From: Traorella massiliensis | GTDB taxonomy: Bacteria > Bacillota_I > Bacilli_A > Erysipelotrichales > Erysipelotrichaceae | Assembly (NCBI RefSeq): GCF_900104665.1 | Contig: NZ_LT629967.1 | Location: forward strand, 317,624 to 381,623 | Direction: 5' to 3' | Length of the DNA: 64,000 nucleotides | Shown: one piece after another, positions 28,999-37,778 of the stretch | How the letters are laid out: each line of letters opens with the position of its first letter | Numbering within the stretch: the first letter of the stretch is position 1 | The notes under the pieces: generated by a model | The model's input: only the letters and a program-made list of their open reading frames with translations | The model's database searches: none | What the model was told of the DNA's origin: nothing | Translations under genes and position numbers: made by a program

Positions 28999-30320
28999 GA
29001 AATCCTCCTTATGAATTTCTCATAAATTACCTGAATCGTTTTTTCAAAATCATCATTATGTACACCTACGATGATATTCAGCTCATCGGCACCTTGAGAA
29101 ATCGTTTGAATATTGATTTGATGAGCGCCAAGCTCTCCAAAGATCTTTCCACTGATACCGGTATTTTTCACCATACCACGACCCACAACAGCAATCAAAG
29201 AAAGAGAATCACTGATACGAATGGAATCCGGCTGTAAAATTTCTTTGATATCAGAGAGCATTTCATAAAGACAATCGGCGATTTTACTGCTGGAAACAAT
29301 GAGTGAAAAACTATCGATACCACAAGGCATATTTTCAATACTGATCTTATATTTTTCTAGGATCTGGAATGCTTTTAAAGCAATCCCTGATTCATTAGAA
29401 ATTCCTTTTTTATAGATCGTAATCGAAGTAAAGTCTTTTTTACCGGCAATACCGGTAATCGTATGAGGCGGATGTTTTTTATCTAATTCACTACAATCAT
29501 TAAGAATCATCGTACCAGGATTATCAGGTTCAAACGTATTACGGATATTGATCGGAATATTTTTTTCTCTTACTGGAAAAACAGCTTCATCGTGTAAGAC
29601 ATTTGCACCCATATAACTTAATTCACGAAGTTCATTATAGGTTATGCTTTCGATACGTTTTGGTTCATGTACGATTTTCGGATCAGCAGCAAGGATACCT
29701 GAAACATCGCTCCAGTTTTCATAAACCGTCGCATCAAATAAATCAGCCAGTATACTGCCTGTAATATCACTACCGCCACGAGCCATGATCTTGATTCGCT
29801 GATGATTGATGCTGCCATAAAATCCAGGAACAACGATCCCTGTATGTAAAGGCATAAATTTATGAAAAGCTTCTTTTGTTTTTTCTATATTGATCTTACC
29901 ATTGTAATCAAAAAGAATGACATCCTTTGCATCAATAAATTGATATCCTAAATATTCACTCATCATCTTGGCACAAAGATATTCACCTCTTGATACAAGA
30001 TAATCAATATTTTCTTTCATCATATTTTGCCGGATGATCTCAAATTCATGATGAAGATCAATAGAAAGATGCAAGTCATCTTTAATACATCTATATCTTT
30101 CTTCAATCATCGATAAGATATTCTCTGTAGAAACACCATATTGAAGATGAGCATGGCAAAGATATAAAAGATCTGTAATCTTATTGTCATCCTTCTTTCT
30201 TTTACCAATCGCACTGACAACTACAATTTTTCTTGAAGGATCACTTTCTATGATATTTTTTACTTTTTGAAAACAAGTTGCATCTGCCAGCGAAGATCCG
30301 CCAAATTTAACGATTTTCAT
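28995..30320 (-). CDS. lysC: Aspartate kinase
   Basis: The 441-residue kinase begins the aspartate pathway. The N-terminal motif VKFGGSSLAD is at residues 4-13, and ARGGSDITGSILADLF (about 180) is the second substrate region. The C-terminal third holds two ACT domains, seen in ALKAFQILEKYKISIENMP and VGRGMVKNTGISGKIFGELG, which bind lysine or threonine for feedback control. It overlaps hom by 14 bases. Which amino acid inhibits it cannot be told from sequence. Confidence 0.95.
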   Translation of the reverse strand: MKIVKFGGSSLADATCFQKVKNIIESDPSRKIVVVSAIGKRKKDDNKITDLLYLCHAHLQYGVSTENILSMIEERYRCIKDDLHLSIDLHHEFEIIRQNMMKENIDYLVSRGEYLCAKMMSEYLGYQFIDAKDVILFDYNGKINIEKTKEAFHKFMPLHTGIVVPGFYGSINHQRIKIMARGGSDITGSILADLFDATVYENWSDVSGILAADPKIVHEPKRIESITYNELRELSYMGANVLHDEAVFPVREKNIPINIRNTFEPDNPGTMILNDCSELDKKHPPHTITGIAGKKDFTSITIYKKGISNESGIALKAFQILEKYKISIENMPCGIDSFSLIVSSSKIADCLYEMLSDIKEILQPDSIRISDSLSLIAVVGRGMVKNTGISGKIFGELGAHQINIQTISQGADELNIIVGVHNDDFEKTIQVIYEKFIRRIS

Positions 30321-31446
30321 GTTTATCCTCCAATAAAGCTAAAAAAACATCTTTAGAAGAAACAATAGATAATAATTCATTCAATGTCATACGTTTTGTT
30401 TTCATATAAATATACGTTTCATCTTTTTCATAGGATAACGCCAGCTCTTCATGAAAATCTTCAATTCTTTGACGAAGATAAAAATGATGAAGTTCTTTAG
30501 AATTATCAATGTCTAAAGAATGATGAAATAGAAAAGGTGTGGTATTGTTTTCGAAAAGGTCTAGAAGATCACTGATAACAGCAGTTGCCGTAGGTGATCC
30601 ACCAGCTCCCTGTCCGATCATTTCTAATTTTCCTAACTGCTGACTGGTACAAGAAGCGATATTTAAATTATCACCTACATGAGCCATCAGTCCATTCAGA
30701 CAAACAGGACAAACATAAAGGGAGATTGAAGAACCGTAATGCCTAGAAAATCCCATCAGCTTACAAACCAAATTTTTTGATTTAAAATAATCGATATCTT
30801 CTTTTAAAATAGAAGCAATACCAAAAACAGGAATCTTATCGACATCGATGAATGTATCATAAGCAACAGAAGCAGAAATAGCACACTTATTTTGAATATC
30901 AAATCCATCAATATCACTGCTAGGATCACTTTCCGCATATCCCTTTTTCTGCGCATCCATTAAGGCTGTTTCAAAAGAAAGCTCATATTGATGCATCCTG
31001 TCAAGAATATAATTGGTCGTACCATTGAATATTCCAGAAAATTGCTGGATCGTATCCATTCTTTTTATACGTTGTAATTCTCTGATCCAAGGAATCCCTC
31101 CACCCACAGAGGCTTCTATTTTAAAAGATACTTCATTTTCTATCGCCAAATCAGCAAATTCCTTAAAATACTTTGCGATAACAGCTTTATTCGCACTAAT
31201 CACATTCTTTTTAGCATTCAAAGAAGCCTTGATATATTCATAAGCCGGATGAAGTCCTCCCATCACTTCAATGATCGTATCAATATCATCATTCATTAAA
31301 TCATTAAAATCAGTTGTAAAACGAGGCTCATGACGCTTATTTCTAGTAAGGATACGAACAACTTCCACCTTTTCTGAAGGCATGGCATCGATCATCTTTA
31401 ACACTTCTTTTCCTACGACACCACAACCCAGCAATCCAATCTTCAT
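30307..31446 (-). CDS. hom: Homoserine dehydrogenase
   Basis: The 379-residue enzyme reduces aspartate semialdehyde to homoserine. The NAD(P) loop GLLGCGVVGKEVL opens the protein, and FSGIFNGTTNYILDRM followed by GYAESDPSSDIDGFDIQNK (about residues 140-180) is the catalytic signature. It is shorter than the common 430-residue form and seems to lack the C-terminal ACT domain, so threonine feedback may act through LysC or transcription. It starts the leftward operon, divergent from thrC. Confidence 0.95.
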   Translation of the reverse strand: MKIGLLGCGVVGKEVLKMIDAMPSEKVEVVRILTRNKRHEPRFTTDFNDLMNDDIDTIIEVMGGLHPAYEYIKASLNAKKNVISANKAVIAKYFKEFADLAIENEVSFKIEASVGGGIPWIRELQRIKRMDTIQQFSGIFNGTTNYILDRMHQYELSFETALMDAQKKGYAESDPSSDIDGFDIQNKCAISASVAYDTFIDVDKIPVFGIASILKEDIDYFKSKNLVCKLMGFSRHYGSSISLYVCPVCLNGLMAHVGDNLNIASCTSQQLGKLEMIGQGAGGSPTATAVISDLLDLFENNTTPFLFHHSLDIDNSKELHHFYLRQRIEDFHEELALSYEKDETYIYMKTKRMTLNELLSIVSSKDVFLALLEDKHENR

Positions 31447-31450
31447 ACCA

Positions 31451-31504
31451 ACACCTGTCTTTCCACCAAAAACACTTGTCTTTCATTGAAAAACATTGTA
31501 TCAT
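31451..31504 (+). promoter_or_regulatory. thrC promoter with paired direct repeats
   Basis: ACACCTGTCTTTC (31451-31463) and ACACTTGTCTTTC (31472-31484) differ at one base and are 21 bp apart, two helical turns. The second repeat contains the -35 box TTGTCT (31476-31481); TATCAT (31499-31504) follows after 17 bases. The site lies in the 87-base gap between hom and thrC and could control both operons. The ACT-domain protein in the thrC operon is the natural candidate regulator. Confidence 0.55.
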
Positions 31505-31533
31505 AATAAAAACACAAAAACAAGGAGACTTCT

Positions 31534-33012
31534 ATGAAATATATCAGTACCCGTAATGCTCATCGGCAACTCTCTGCTTCACAAGCCATACTTCAAGGAT
31601 TATCAGAAGATCAGGGTTTATTCATCCCTGATAAGATCGTTCATCTTGAACTAGAAAAATGTCTAAATGATGATTACCAGACATTGGCAGCACGTATACT
31701 TGCTCCTTTTTTAAACGACTTTAATGAAAAACAGATCCAAAAGATCCTTCATCATGCTTATGATCATAGCTTTGATACAGATGAAATCACACCTTTGGTA
31801 CATTTAAAAGAAGTCGATGTTTTAGAATTATTTCATGGTCCTACCAGTGCTTTTAAAGATGTTGCTTTACAGTTTTTACCTCATCTAATGAAAGAATCAT
31901 TAAAGATTCAAGATTCAAAAGATGAAATGATCATTCTAACTGCAACCAGTGGTGATACAGGAAAAGCAGCCTTAGAGGGATTTAAAAACGTTGAACAAAT
32001 GAAAATAATCGTTTTCTATCCCAAAGATGGTGTCAGTGAAGTTCAAAAACTACAGATGCTGACAACAAATGGAAATAATTGTTATGTAATCGGTGTTAAT
32101 GGAAATTTTGATGACTGCCAAAGAATGGTCAAAGCTTGCTTAAGTGATAAAACCTTGATCCATAAAATGAAAGAAAATCATCAACGCTTCTCAAGTGCCA
32201 ACTCAATCAATGTTGGACGTTTGCTTCCCCAAATCGTTTACTATTTTAAAGCTTATCTGACAATGGTCAAAAATCAGCAGATTAAGATGGGTGAAAAAAT
32301 CAATGTCGCAGTACCTACAGGAAATTTTGGAAATATCTTAGCGGCCTATATTTCTAAACAAATGGGATTACCAATAGAAAAATTCATATGTGCTTCTAAT
32401 GAGAACAATGTCTTAACTGATTTTATTCGATATGGCGTTTATAATATCCATCGAGCCTTTAAGAAAACAAATTCACCAAGCATGGATATTCTTATTTCCA
32501 GTAATTTAGAAAGATTATTATATTTTTATTGTGAAAATGATGAGATGATCAAAGAGATGATGGAAGAATTAGCAGTTAAAGGAAGCTATGAAGTAAATGA
32601 TCTAGTAAAAAAGAAATTATTGAAAGATTTCTATGGTGGATATGCTACTCAAGAGGAAACAAAACAAATCATTCATGAAGTCTATGAAAAAGAGAATTAT
32701 TTGCTGGATCCTCATAGTGCTGTTGCTTATAAAGTTATCAAAGATTTTAAAAAAGAAAATATCAATTCATATAAAACAATTCTTTGCGCAACCGCTTCTC
32801 CTTATAAATTTATGGAAACTGTTTATACAAGCATCACAAATGAAAAAGCAGATGAATTTGAAATGATGAAAAGATGTGAAACAAAAATAAAAATTCCTAT
32901 TCCTAGTAATCTAAAAGATTTAAAAGAAAAAGAAATCAGACATCATCAAAACATAGAAGTTAAAGACATGAAAAAAGTTCTTTGTGAGCTATTAGGAGTC
33001 AGTTATGATTAA
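31534..33012 (+). CDS. thrC: Threonine synthase
   Basis: The 492-residue PLP enzyme converts phosphohomoserine to threonine. It is the long form with the N-terminal Thr-synthase domain (YISTRNAHRQLSASQAILQGL). The PLP lysine is in FHGPTSAFKDVALQF (about residue 110), followed by LTATSGDTGKAALEGF. AAGGAGAC precedes the ATG. The downstream thrB start overlaps its end by eight bases. Confidence 0.96.
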   Translation: MKYISTRNAHRQLSASQAILQGLSEDQGLFIPDKIVHLELEKCLNDDYQTLAARILAPFLNDFNEKQIQKILHHAYDHSFDTDEITPLVHLKEVDVLELFHGPTSAFKDVALQFLPHLMKESLKIQDSKDEMIILTATSGDTGKAALEGFKNVEQMKIIVFYPKDGVSEVQKLQMLTTNGNNCYVIGVNGNFDDCQRMVKACLSDKTLIHKMKENHQRFSSANSINVGRLLPQIVYYFKAYLTMVKNQQIKMGEKINVAVPTGNFGNILAAYISKQMGLPIEKFICASNENNVLTDFIRYGVYNIHRAFKKTNSPSMDILISSNLERLLYFYCENDEMIKEMMEELAVKGSYEVNDLVKKKLLKDFYGGYATQEETKQIIHEVYEKENYLLDPHSAVAYKVIKDFKKENINSYKTILCATASPYKFMETVYTSITNEKADEFEMMKRCETKIKIPIPSNLKDLKEKEIRHHQNIEVKDMKKVLCELLGVSYD

Positions 33013-33871
33013 AATAAAAGTACCCGCAACCAGTGCCAATATTGGCTGTGGTTTTGACAGCTTAGGCTGTGCATTAACGCTATATGCGACATTTACTTTT
33101 AAAAATAGTCAGCAAATGAATATAAGCGGCTGTCCAAAAGAATATCAAAATGAAAATAATCTTGTCTTATATTCTTATAAAAAAGTATTTGAGAAATTAA
33201 ATCAGCCTGTGATACCAGTCAGCATTCATATTGATTCACAGATTCCTTTATCCAGAGGATTAGGCAGCAGTGCCAGTTGTATCATAGGAGGGATATGGGG
33301 TGCCAATACCCTCTTAAACTATCCATTATCAAAAGAAGAATGTTTAGATATTGCCACTGAAATAGAAGGACATCCAGATAATGTAGCACCTGCTTTATAT
33401 GGTAATCTATGTGCCAGCTTTCAAAGTGATAAAGTTTATTGTACACAGTTTCAAGCATCCAAAAAAATAAAGATGCTAGCTTTGATCCCTGATTTTGAAA
33501 TATCCACAAAAAAAGCAAGAGAGGTCCTGCCAAAACAAATAAAATATCAGGATGCAGTCTTTAACTTATCAAGAGTTGCCAGTCTATGCAAAGCCTTTGA
33601 AACAAATGATACAGAGATGATCCATGCAGCTTTACAAGATAAACTTCATGAACCTTATCGTAAAAAATTAATTGATGAATATGATAAAATAAAAGAAATC
33701 TGTAAAGAAGAAACAGCTTTCTTTATTAGTGGTTCAGGATCAACGCTGATTTGTATCTATCAAGATTCAAAAGAAAAATTAATTCAAGAAATTTCTCGTT
33801 TAAAAAATAAATGGCAATGTCTTGATTTAAGAATTGAACCCAAGGGTGTTCAGGAGGAGAAATATGATTGA
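33005..33871 (+). CDS. thrB: Homoserine kinase
   Basis: The 288-residue GHMP kinase phosphorylates homoserine for ThrC. Typical parts are KVPATSANIGCGFDSLGCAL (residues 4-23), the ATP loop PLSRGLGSSASCIIGG (about 80-95) and the C-terminal FISGSGSTLICIY. It overlaps thrC upstream and the ACT-domain gene downstream by eight bases each, showing translational coupling. Confidence 0.96.
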   Translation: MIKIKVPATSANIGCGFDSLGCALTLYATFTFKNSQQMNISGCPKEYQNENNLVLYSYKKVFEKLNQPVIPVSIHIDSQIPLSRGLGSSASCIIGGIWGANTLLNYPLSKEECLDIATEIEGHPDNVAPALYGNLCASFQSDKVYCTQFQASKKIKMLALIPDFEISTKKAREVLPKQIKYQDAVFNLSRVASLCKAFETNDTEMIHAALQDKLHEPYRKKLIDEYDKIKEICKEETAFFISGSGSTLICIYQDSKEKLIQEISRLKNKWQCLDLRIEPKGVQEEKYD

Positions 33872-34295
33872 AAAATATTTGATTATTGATAAAGAAGTAT
33901 TACCTGATTATTTTGAAAAAGTAGTGGATGCGAAAAATATGGTCAATTCCGGTATGGACGTCAGCAAAGCTGTAAAAACAGTAGGGATCTCAAGAAGTAC
34001 GTACTATAAATATAAAGACTATGTATTTACACCACAAGAAGATCTTACAGGAAAGAAAGCCATTATTTCATTACTATTAAAAAATGAAAAAGGAATTCTT
34101 TCAGAAGTATTAAATGATTTATTATTAGTCAATGTCAATATTCTATCTGTAAGTCAAAGTATCATCATCAATAAAAGAGCAAGTCTGGAATTAGTCATCG
34201 ATATGGGAGAAATGCTAGAAACGATCGAACAGCTTTTACAGCGTCTATCAGACATGGATGGAGTTGTAAATGTAAGATTAGTTGCGATAGAATAA
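33864..34295 (+). CDS. ACT-domain protein, probable threonine-pathway regulator
   Basis: The 143-residue protein has an N-terminal helix-turn-helix-like segment (SGMDVSKAVKTVGISRSTYYKYKDYV, about 29-54) and a C-terminal ACT domain (ISLLLKNEKGILSEVLNDLLLVNVNILSVSQ). This layout matches the PheB/ThrR-like family, amino-acid-sensing regulators next to thr or phe genes. The start is the ATG at 33864 after AGGAGGAG, inside the end of thrB. By context it should sense threonine and act on the hom/thrC gap. Confidence 0.85.
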   Translation: MIEKYLIIDKEVLPDYFEKVVDAKNMVNSGMDVSKAVKTVGISRSTYYKYKDYVFTPQEDLTGKKAIISLLLKNEKGILSEVLNDLLLVNVNILSVSQSIIINKRASLELVIDMGEMLETIEQLLQRLSDMDGVVNVRLVAIE

Positions 34296-34311
34296 AATTC
34301 ACGTGAATTTT
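34294..34311. repeat. Palindrome with parS-like core after the thr operon
   Basis: AAAATTCACGTGAATTTT is a perfect 18-base palindrome whose central TTCACGTGAA equals the parS core, but the outer bases differ. It could fold as a weak terminator hairpin with an ACGT loop. The same core recurs at 37521 and 38952. Confidence 0.6.
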
Positions 34312-34423
34312 AATTTGTAGTATATTTTACTTGAATTTATAATGTTGAGTAAGGACGAAAAGTAGTACTTAATCGAAAAGAAAAAGAAGAGATTTTAAAT
34401 AAAAAAGTTAAATAAAAAAAATG

Positions 34424-34445
34424 AGCGCACTAAAAACAAGTGCAC
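34424..34445 (-). terminator. Probable terminator of the IS transposase
   Basis: GCACT and AGTGC pair over a seven-base loop, with a T-rich run a few bases beyond on the minus strand. Moderate strength. Confidence 0.5.
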
Positions 34446-34473
34446 AAATGAAATAAAATAAATTTAGCGAAAA

Positions 34474-35925
34474 TCAGGTTTCATTTTTAATCCAAGCATC
34501 AAGATGAATATTGATGGCGGCAAAGATTGAAAAGAAAGCTGCTTTGGAGTCTTCACGAATTCTCATCTGATGAAGATGATAGTCATTGAGAATTCTATTA
34601 TTGATTCTCTCAGTACAAGTTCTATTTTTGTATAGTTCTTTCCATTTATCTGTTTTGTAAGGAACAGGGCCAAAAAGACGCATATCAAGCGAATCGTTAA
34701 TGTAAACAGTTCTACCATATGGAGAAGGAGAACATGTATCTGCATGTGGACAAGAATCAATCAATCCCATTTTTAGAGGACAACGGAATTTTCTTCTTTG
34801 CCTTTGATAGTCGTAGCCACAGTGATACATTTCAACACCACAATCACAAATTGGTTTGCCGTTTTCACTAATAGAATCAAAGTGTTTATAAATATTTTTA
34901 CCCAATTTACGTTGATTGAAATCAATGATTGGGATAATATTATGGTGACGCAGAAATTGGTAAACGGCAGAAGAATCGCTTGCGGAATCGAAACACATGA
35001 ATTTTGGAGAGAGTTCAGGGTTAATATCAAGGAAACGAGCGGTAGAGGAAATGGAAGACAGAGCATCATGACGAGAAGCTTTCTCTAAATCGATAAAGAC
35101 GGGAAGGTCAGTATGGATTAGAGGGTTATGATAAGAAATGTTATAGAGAGTATAACCGAAGTAATACATTCCAAGATCACTGTCCCAACCAAAATCTGCG
35201 TTTTTAGCGCTATAACGATGAGTGTTTAAAATATTGTCATCTTTAATGATTTGATGACCAAAAGGAGAAGCATGAATATGAAAAGCAGAACCATCACCAG
35301 AAAAGACAAGATTGTAGGAATCAATAAAGCCCATGTCATGAGAAGGAATGACAGCAATAGCGTTAAAAAGTAATTGAAGAGTATAAATCATACGATCACG
35401 GTCAAAAACAGAACCATCATGAGTGTAATTATCGAAAAGAGAATAAGTATCATCATTAGAGAAGTTCATTAATTTTTCACCTTTCTTAGGTTTAGAAGAA
35501 TTAGATTTATTCGTAAAAAGGCCTTTAGGAAGAAGATCGTTATGGTGAGAAAAAGAATGAGTGATACGGTTAATGAAATCGTAATGAGAAGAATGGTTAG
35601 GAACATTCCAAGAACCGATAAGATATTGAAGAAGCCTATCGTGATGAACTTCATAACACCAATTTTTAAGAGAAGTAAAACCAAGATGAAGCATCAAAAC
35701 GACAGAACGCAAATAGATAGCAGGATCGTTAGCGGGACGACCCAAAGGAGAATATAAAGGAAAGATGATATCGGCGACAAGGTCGACATCAAGTTTAGAC
35801 AACTTATGAATAGCAGACTTAAAATTAGGAGAAGAAAGTCTGAAAAGATCAGAAGTTGAAAGAGAAGACTTTTCTGTCTTAAGAAATTCTTTGTAATCTT
35901 GAGACGAAGAGAAATAAATTAACAT
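34474..35925 (-). CDS. DDE transposase of an unclassified IS element
   Basis: The 483-residue protein is an intact DDE transposase. An N-terminal domain (LGRPANDPAIYLRSVVLMLHLGF) resembles IS1182/IS5-type leading domains. Candidate catalytic residues are the Asp in VFSGDGSAFH (about 212), the Asp in MCFDSASDSS (about 310) and the Glu in CTERINNRILNDYH (about 448). A Cys cluster between the second and third (CDCGVEMYHCG...CPLK...CPHADTC) suggests a zinc-binding insert. I could not find clear terminal repeats. It lies just upstream of the regulated island and may have displaced its first promoter. Confidence 0.82.
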   Translation of the reverse strand: MLIYFSSSQDYKEFLKTEKSSLSTSDLFRLSSPNFKSAIHKLSKLDVDLVADIIFPLYSPLGRPANDPAIYLRSVVLMLHLGFTSLKNWCYEVHHDRLLQYLIGSWNVPNHSSHYDFINRITHSFSHHNDLLPKGLFTNKSNSSKPKKGEKLMNFSNDDTYSLFDNYTHDGSVFDRDRMIYTLQLLFNAIAVIPSHDMGFIDSYNLVFSGDGSAFHIHASPFGHQIIKDDNILNTHRYSAKNADFGWDSDLGMYYFGYTLYNISYHNPLIHTDLPVFIDLEKASRHDALSSISSTARFLDINPELSPKFMCFDSASDSSAVYQFLRHHNIIPIIDFNQRKLGKNIYKHFDSISENGKPICDCGVEMYHCGYDYQRQRRKFRCPLKMGLIDSCPHADTCSPSPYGRTVYINDSLDMRLFGPVPYKTDKWKELYKNRTCTERINNRILNDYHLHQMRIREDSKAAFFSIFAAINIHLDAWIKNET

Positions 35926-36028
35926 TGAAGATCACCACCTACTTACTACAGAAAGGCGAGCAAAGCGAGCCCGCAACGAGGGCGATTTGTCAAGCAAAAA
36001 GTGAAAAAAGTTGGGGGGATTTCAAAAA

Positions 36029-36093
36029 AACGGCAATTAAAAAAGAGCGTAAACAAGCCGTTAAAATGTTTTCGACCACGCTCATGTTTACAA
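36029..36093 (+). other. Leader with competing inverted repeats before the secreted peptide gene
   Basis: Three inverted repeats interlock: AACGGC/GCCGTT (36029-36034, 36057-36062), GAGCGT/ACGCTC (36045-36050, 36078-36083) and GTAAACA/TGTTTAC (36049-36055, 36085-36091). They cannot all form at once. The stretch GAGCGTAAACAAG resembles the cre-like motif of the other three island promoters, but no -10 box precedes it, perhaps because of the nearby transposon. Confidence 0.4.
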
Positions 36094-36108
36094 AGGAGGA
36101 TCACGAAT

Positions 36109-36279
36109 ATGAAAAAATACTTATCAGCATTATTAACTCTATTGTTAACAGCAATGATATGCACTCCAGGACATTGTACTCATGTGCATACAGAAGAATG
36201 CGGGGAAGATGGAGTTAACTGTACACATACTTGTGAAGAGTGTGTAGAGCCTTACCAAGACAAATGGCCGGATGATTAA
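36109..36279 (+). CDS. Small secreted Cys/His-rich peptide
   Basis: A 56-residue product starts at 36109 right after AAAGGAGGATCACGAAT; a longer frame from 36001 has no ribosome site. Residues 1-17 form a signal-like hydrophobic helix (MKKYLSALLTLLLTAMI). The rest is short, acidic and rich in Cys and His: CTHVHTEEC, then CTHTCEEC, ending PYQDKWPDD. The spacing recalls the C..HTHTEEC metal-binding repeats of Gram-positive surface proteins. Six Cys (18, 23, 31, 38, 42, 45) could bind metal or form disulfides. The last codons overlap the start of the XRE-TPR regulator. No family is recognised; a signalling peptide or a metal-binding secreted factor are both possible. Confidence 0.75.
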   Translation: MKKYLSALLTLLLTAMICTPGHCTHVHTEECGEDGVNCTHTCEECVEPYQDKWPDD

Positions 36280-37519
36280 GAATATGAATGATAAAGAGAT
36301 AGCATATTTGATTCATTTCTCTCGTAAAGAGAAAAATATAAGTCAAAAGAAATTAGGTGAACTTACTGGAATCAGTCATCAGATCATTTCTCGCTATGAA
36401 AACGGAGCTGAAGTTCCTACAGAAGAAAAACTTCAGCTCATTTTAAGTGCACTGAATGTCAGTTTAGAAGAAGTAATTGAAACAAGTAAGGAAATCAATA
36501 AGATCTTTGATAATTTATTAGATGATTTGTTTTATAGAAAAGCAGATTATGAAAAATATCATATAGTCATTCAAGAAAATAAAAATTGTTATCAACAAAA
36601 TTATGATTATTATAAAATAATGGTAATGGAATTGATTTATCATATTCATTATAGGAATAATGAGGAAGTTAATTCATTAATTTGTAGCTTTGAAAAAAAA
36701 GAAATTCAAGATCAAAAAATACTACAGATTTACTATGAATATAAAGGTTATTATTTATTAAAAAAGAAAAAAACAAAGGAAGGTTTAGAATATTTAGAAA
36801 AAGCAAAACTTCAGCGATATGATGAAAAAACAATCGCTATGATTCATTATCATATGAGCTTTGCGTATAACTATGAGTGGCTTAGAAAAACCGATGCGGA
36901 ATATTTAATAGATGCGAAAAATGTTTTTCAAAAATATTATTCACTTAAAAGAGTATCCGATTGTGAAATGATATTAGGAAATTATTATTCGACATTTCGC
37001 AATTTTCAAAAAGCAATTAGTTGTTATGAAAATCGTTTAAAACTACTAGAGATATTGGATGAAAATAAAGAAAAAATTTTAGATATTCACACAACAATTG
37101 CATTTAAATATATACAATTAAAAGATTATAATAGAGCGTTAAAAGAAATGGATATCGCATGCAAATATGGAAAAATAGATAAAAGAGATTATTTACAATA
37201 TATATGGTGTTATTATAAGCTAGGAGATATAAATAATGCGAACAGATGGCTCGTGAAAATGAATCGTTTAGATTTGGATCGAGAATTAAAAATGTTATGG
37301 AATCTATATGAAATGATCGTAGCACAATATGATAAAGTACCAAATGATCGATTGATAGAAAAAGCAATCAAAGTATATGAATACTATAAAAATCAAGAAG
37401 ATTTATCGTTATCAATATTTTATATTGATATTGTGATAGAACTTTTAGAAAAAAGAAAAGATTATGAAAAAGGATTTTTCTATCAAAAAGAAAAAATATT
37501 TTTACTGGAAAACATATAA
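36272..37519 (+). CDS. XRE-family regulator with TPR domain (RNPP-like)
   Basis: The 415-residue protein has an N-terminal XRE helix-turn-helix (NISQKKLGELTGISHQIISRYENGAEVPTEEKL, about residues 20-52). A long all-helical region of TPR-like repeats follows (ENRLKLLEILDENKEKILDIHTTIAFKYIQLKDYNRALKEMD). This is the plan of RNPP regulators (Rgg, PlcR, PrgX), which bind small exported peptides through the TPR part. The start overlaps the stop of the secreted-peptide gene (ATGATTAA); an alternative ATG is at 36284. A truncated second copy of its C-terminus lies at 38855. Peptide binding is inferred from architecture. Confidence 0.85.
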   Translation: MIKNMNDKEIAYLIHFSRKEKNISQKKLGELTGISHQIISRYENGAEVPTEEKLQLILSALNVSLEEVIETSKEINKIFDNLLDDLFYRKADYEKYHIVIQENKNCYQQNYDYYKIMVMELIYHIHYRNNEEVNSLICSFEKKEIQDQKILQIYYEYKGYYLLKKKKTKEGLEYLEKAKLQRYDEKTIAMIHYHMSFAYNYEWLRKTDAEYLIDAKNVFQKYYSLKRVSDCEMILGNYYSTFRNFQKAISCYENRLKLLEILDENKEKILDIHTTIAFKYIQLKDYNRALKEMDIACKYGKIDKRDYLQYIWCYYKLGDINNANRWLVKMNRLDLDRELKMLWNLYEMIVAQYDKVPNDRLIEKAIKVYEYYKNQEDLSLSIFYIDIVIELLEKRKDYEKGFFYQKEKIFLLENI

Positions 37520-37520
37520 A

Positions 37521-37530
37521 TTCACGTGAA
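37521..37530. repeat. TTCACGTGAA palindrome after the regulator
   Basis: The ten-base palindrome lies directly after the regulator stop codon, and the same context recurs after the regulator remnant at 38952-38961. Possible operator, or parS-like core. Confidence 0.5.
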
Positions 37531-37551
37531 TTGTGTATGACGTATACCAAC

Positions 37552-37608
37552 AAGAAAGAAGATTTGTTTGTTTATTTAATACAAATAACAGATTTCTTTC
37601 TTTTTTTT
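37552..37608 (+). terminator. Terminator of the regulator gene
   Basis: AAGAAAGAA...TTGTTTG pairs with AAATAACAG...TTCTTTCTT over an AT loop, followed by a T-run. Similar hairpins lie near 38985-39040 and at 41443-41486, so the terminator belongs to the repeated cassette. Confidence 0.7.
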
Positions 37609-37664
37609 AATTTTATAAACGAATTAAACAAAATAACAAGGTAAAGTATCATGTGAAAACGAAT

Positions 37665-37706
37665 TTGTTTTGAAAACTATTATATATTATAATGTAAGCG
37701 TAAACA
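37665..37706 (+). promoter_or_regulatory. Island promoter P1 with cre-like site
   Basis: TTGTTT (37665-37670), 17 bases, TATAAT (37688-37693). TGTAAGCGTAAACA (37693-37706) starts on the last base of the -10 box and differs from the CcpA cre consensus TGWAARCGYTWNCW only at position 10. ATCATGTGAAAACGAATTTG upstream of the -35 box is shared with P2. Confidence 0.75.
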
Positions 37707-37708
37707 AA

Positions 37709-37762
37709 GAAGATCGATCATCTTTAAGATTACAAGAAGATCGATCATCTTTAAGATTACAA
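37709..37762 (+). repeat. 27-bp tandem repeat in the P1 leader
   Basis: Two exact 27-base copies (37709-37735, 37736-37762) each contain AAGATCGATCATCTT, an imperfect inverted repeat. P2 has only one copy at about 39144-39168. The second unit runs directly into the AAGGAGGAGG ribosome site. Confidence 0.85.
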
Positions 37763-37778
37763 GGAGGAGGAAATCATA

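Noticed and set aside
34294-34311. A third full parS site
   Set aside because: Only the ten-base core matches; three outer bases on each side differ.
36001-36108. Longer start for the secreted peptide
   Set aside because: No ribosome site, Lys-rich translation, and the signal peptide would be buried.
37709-37762. CRISPR array
   Set aside because: The two 27-base units abut without spacers; it is a simple tandem duplication, and no cas genes are present.
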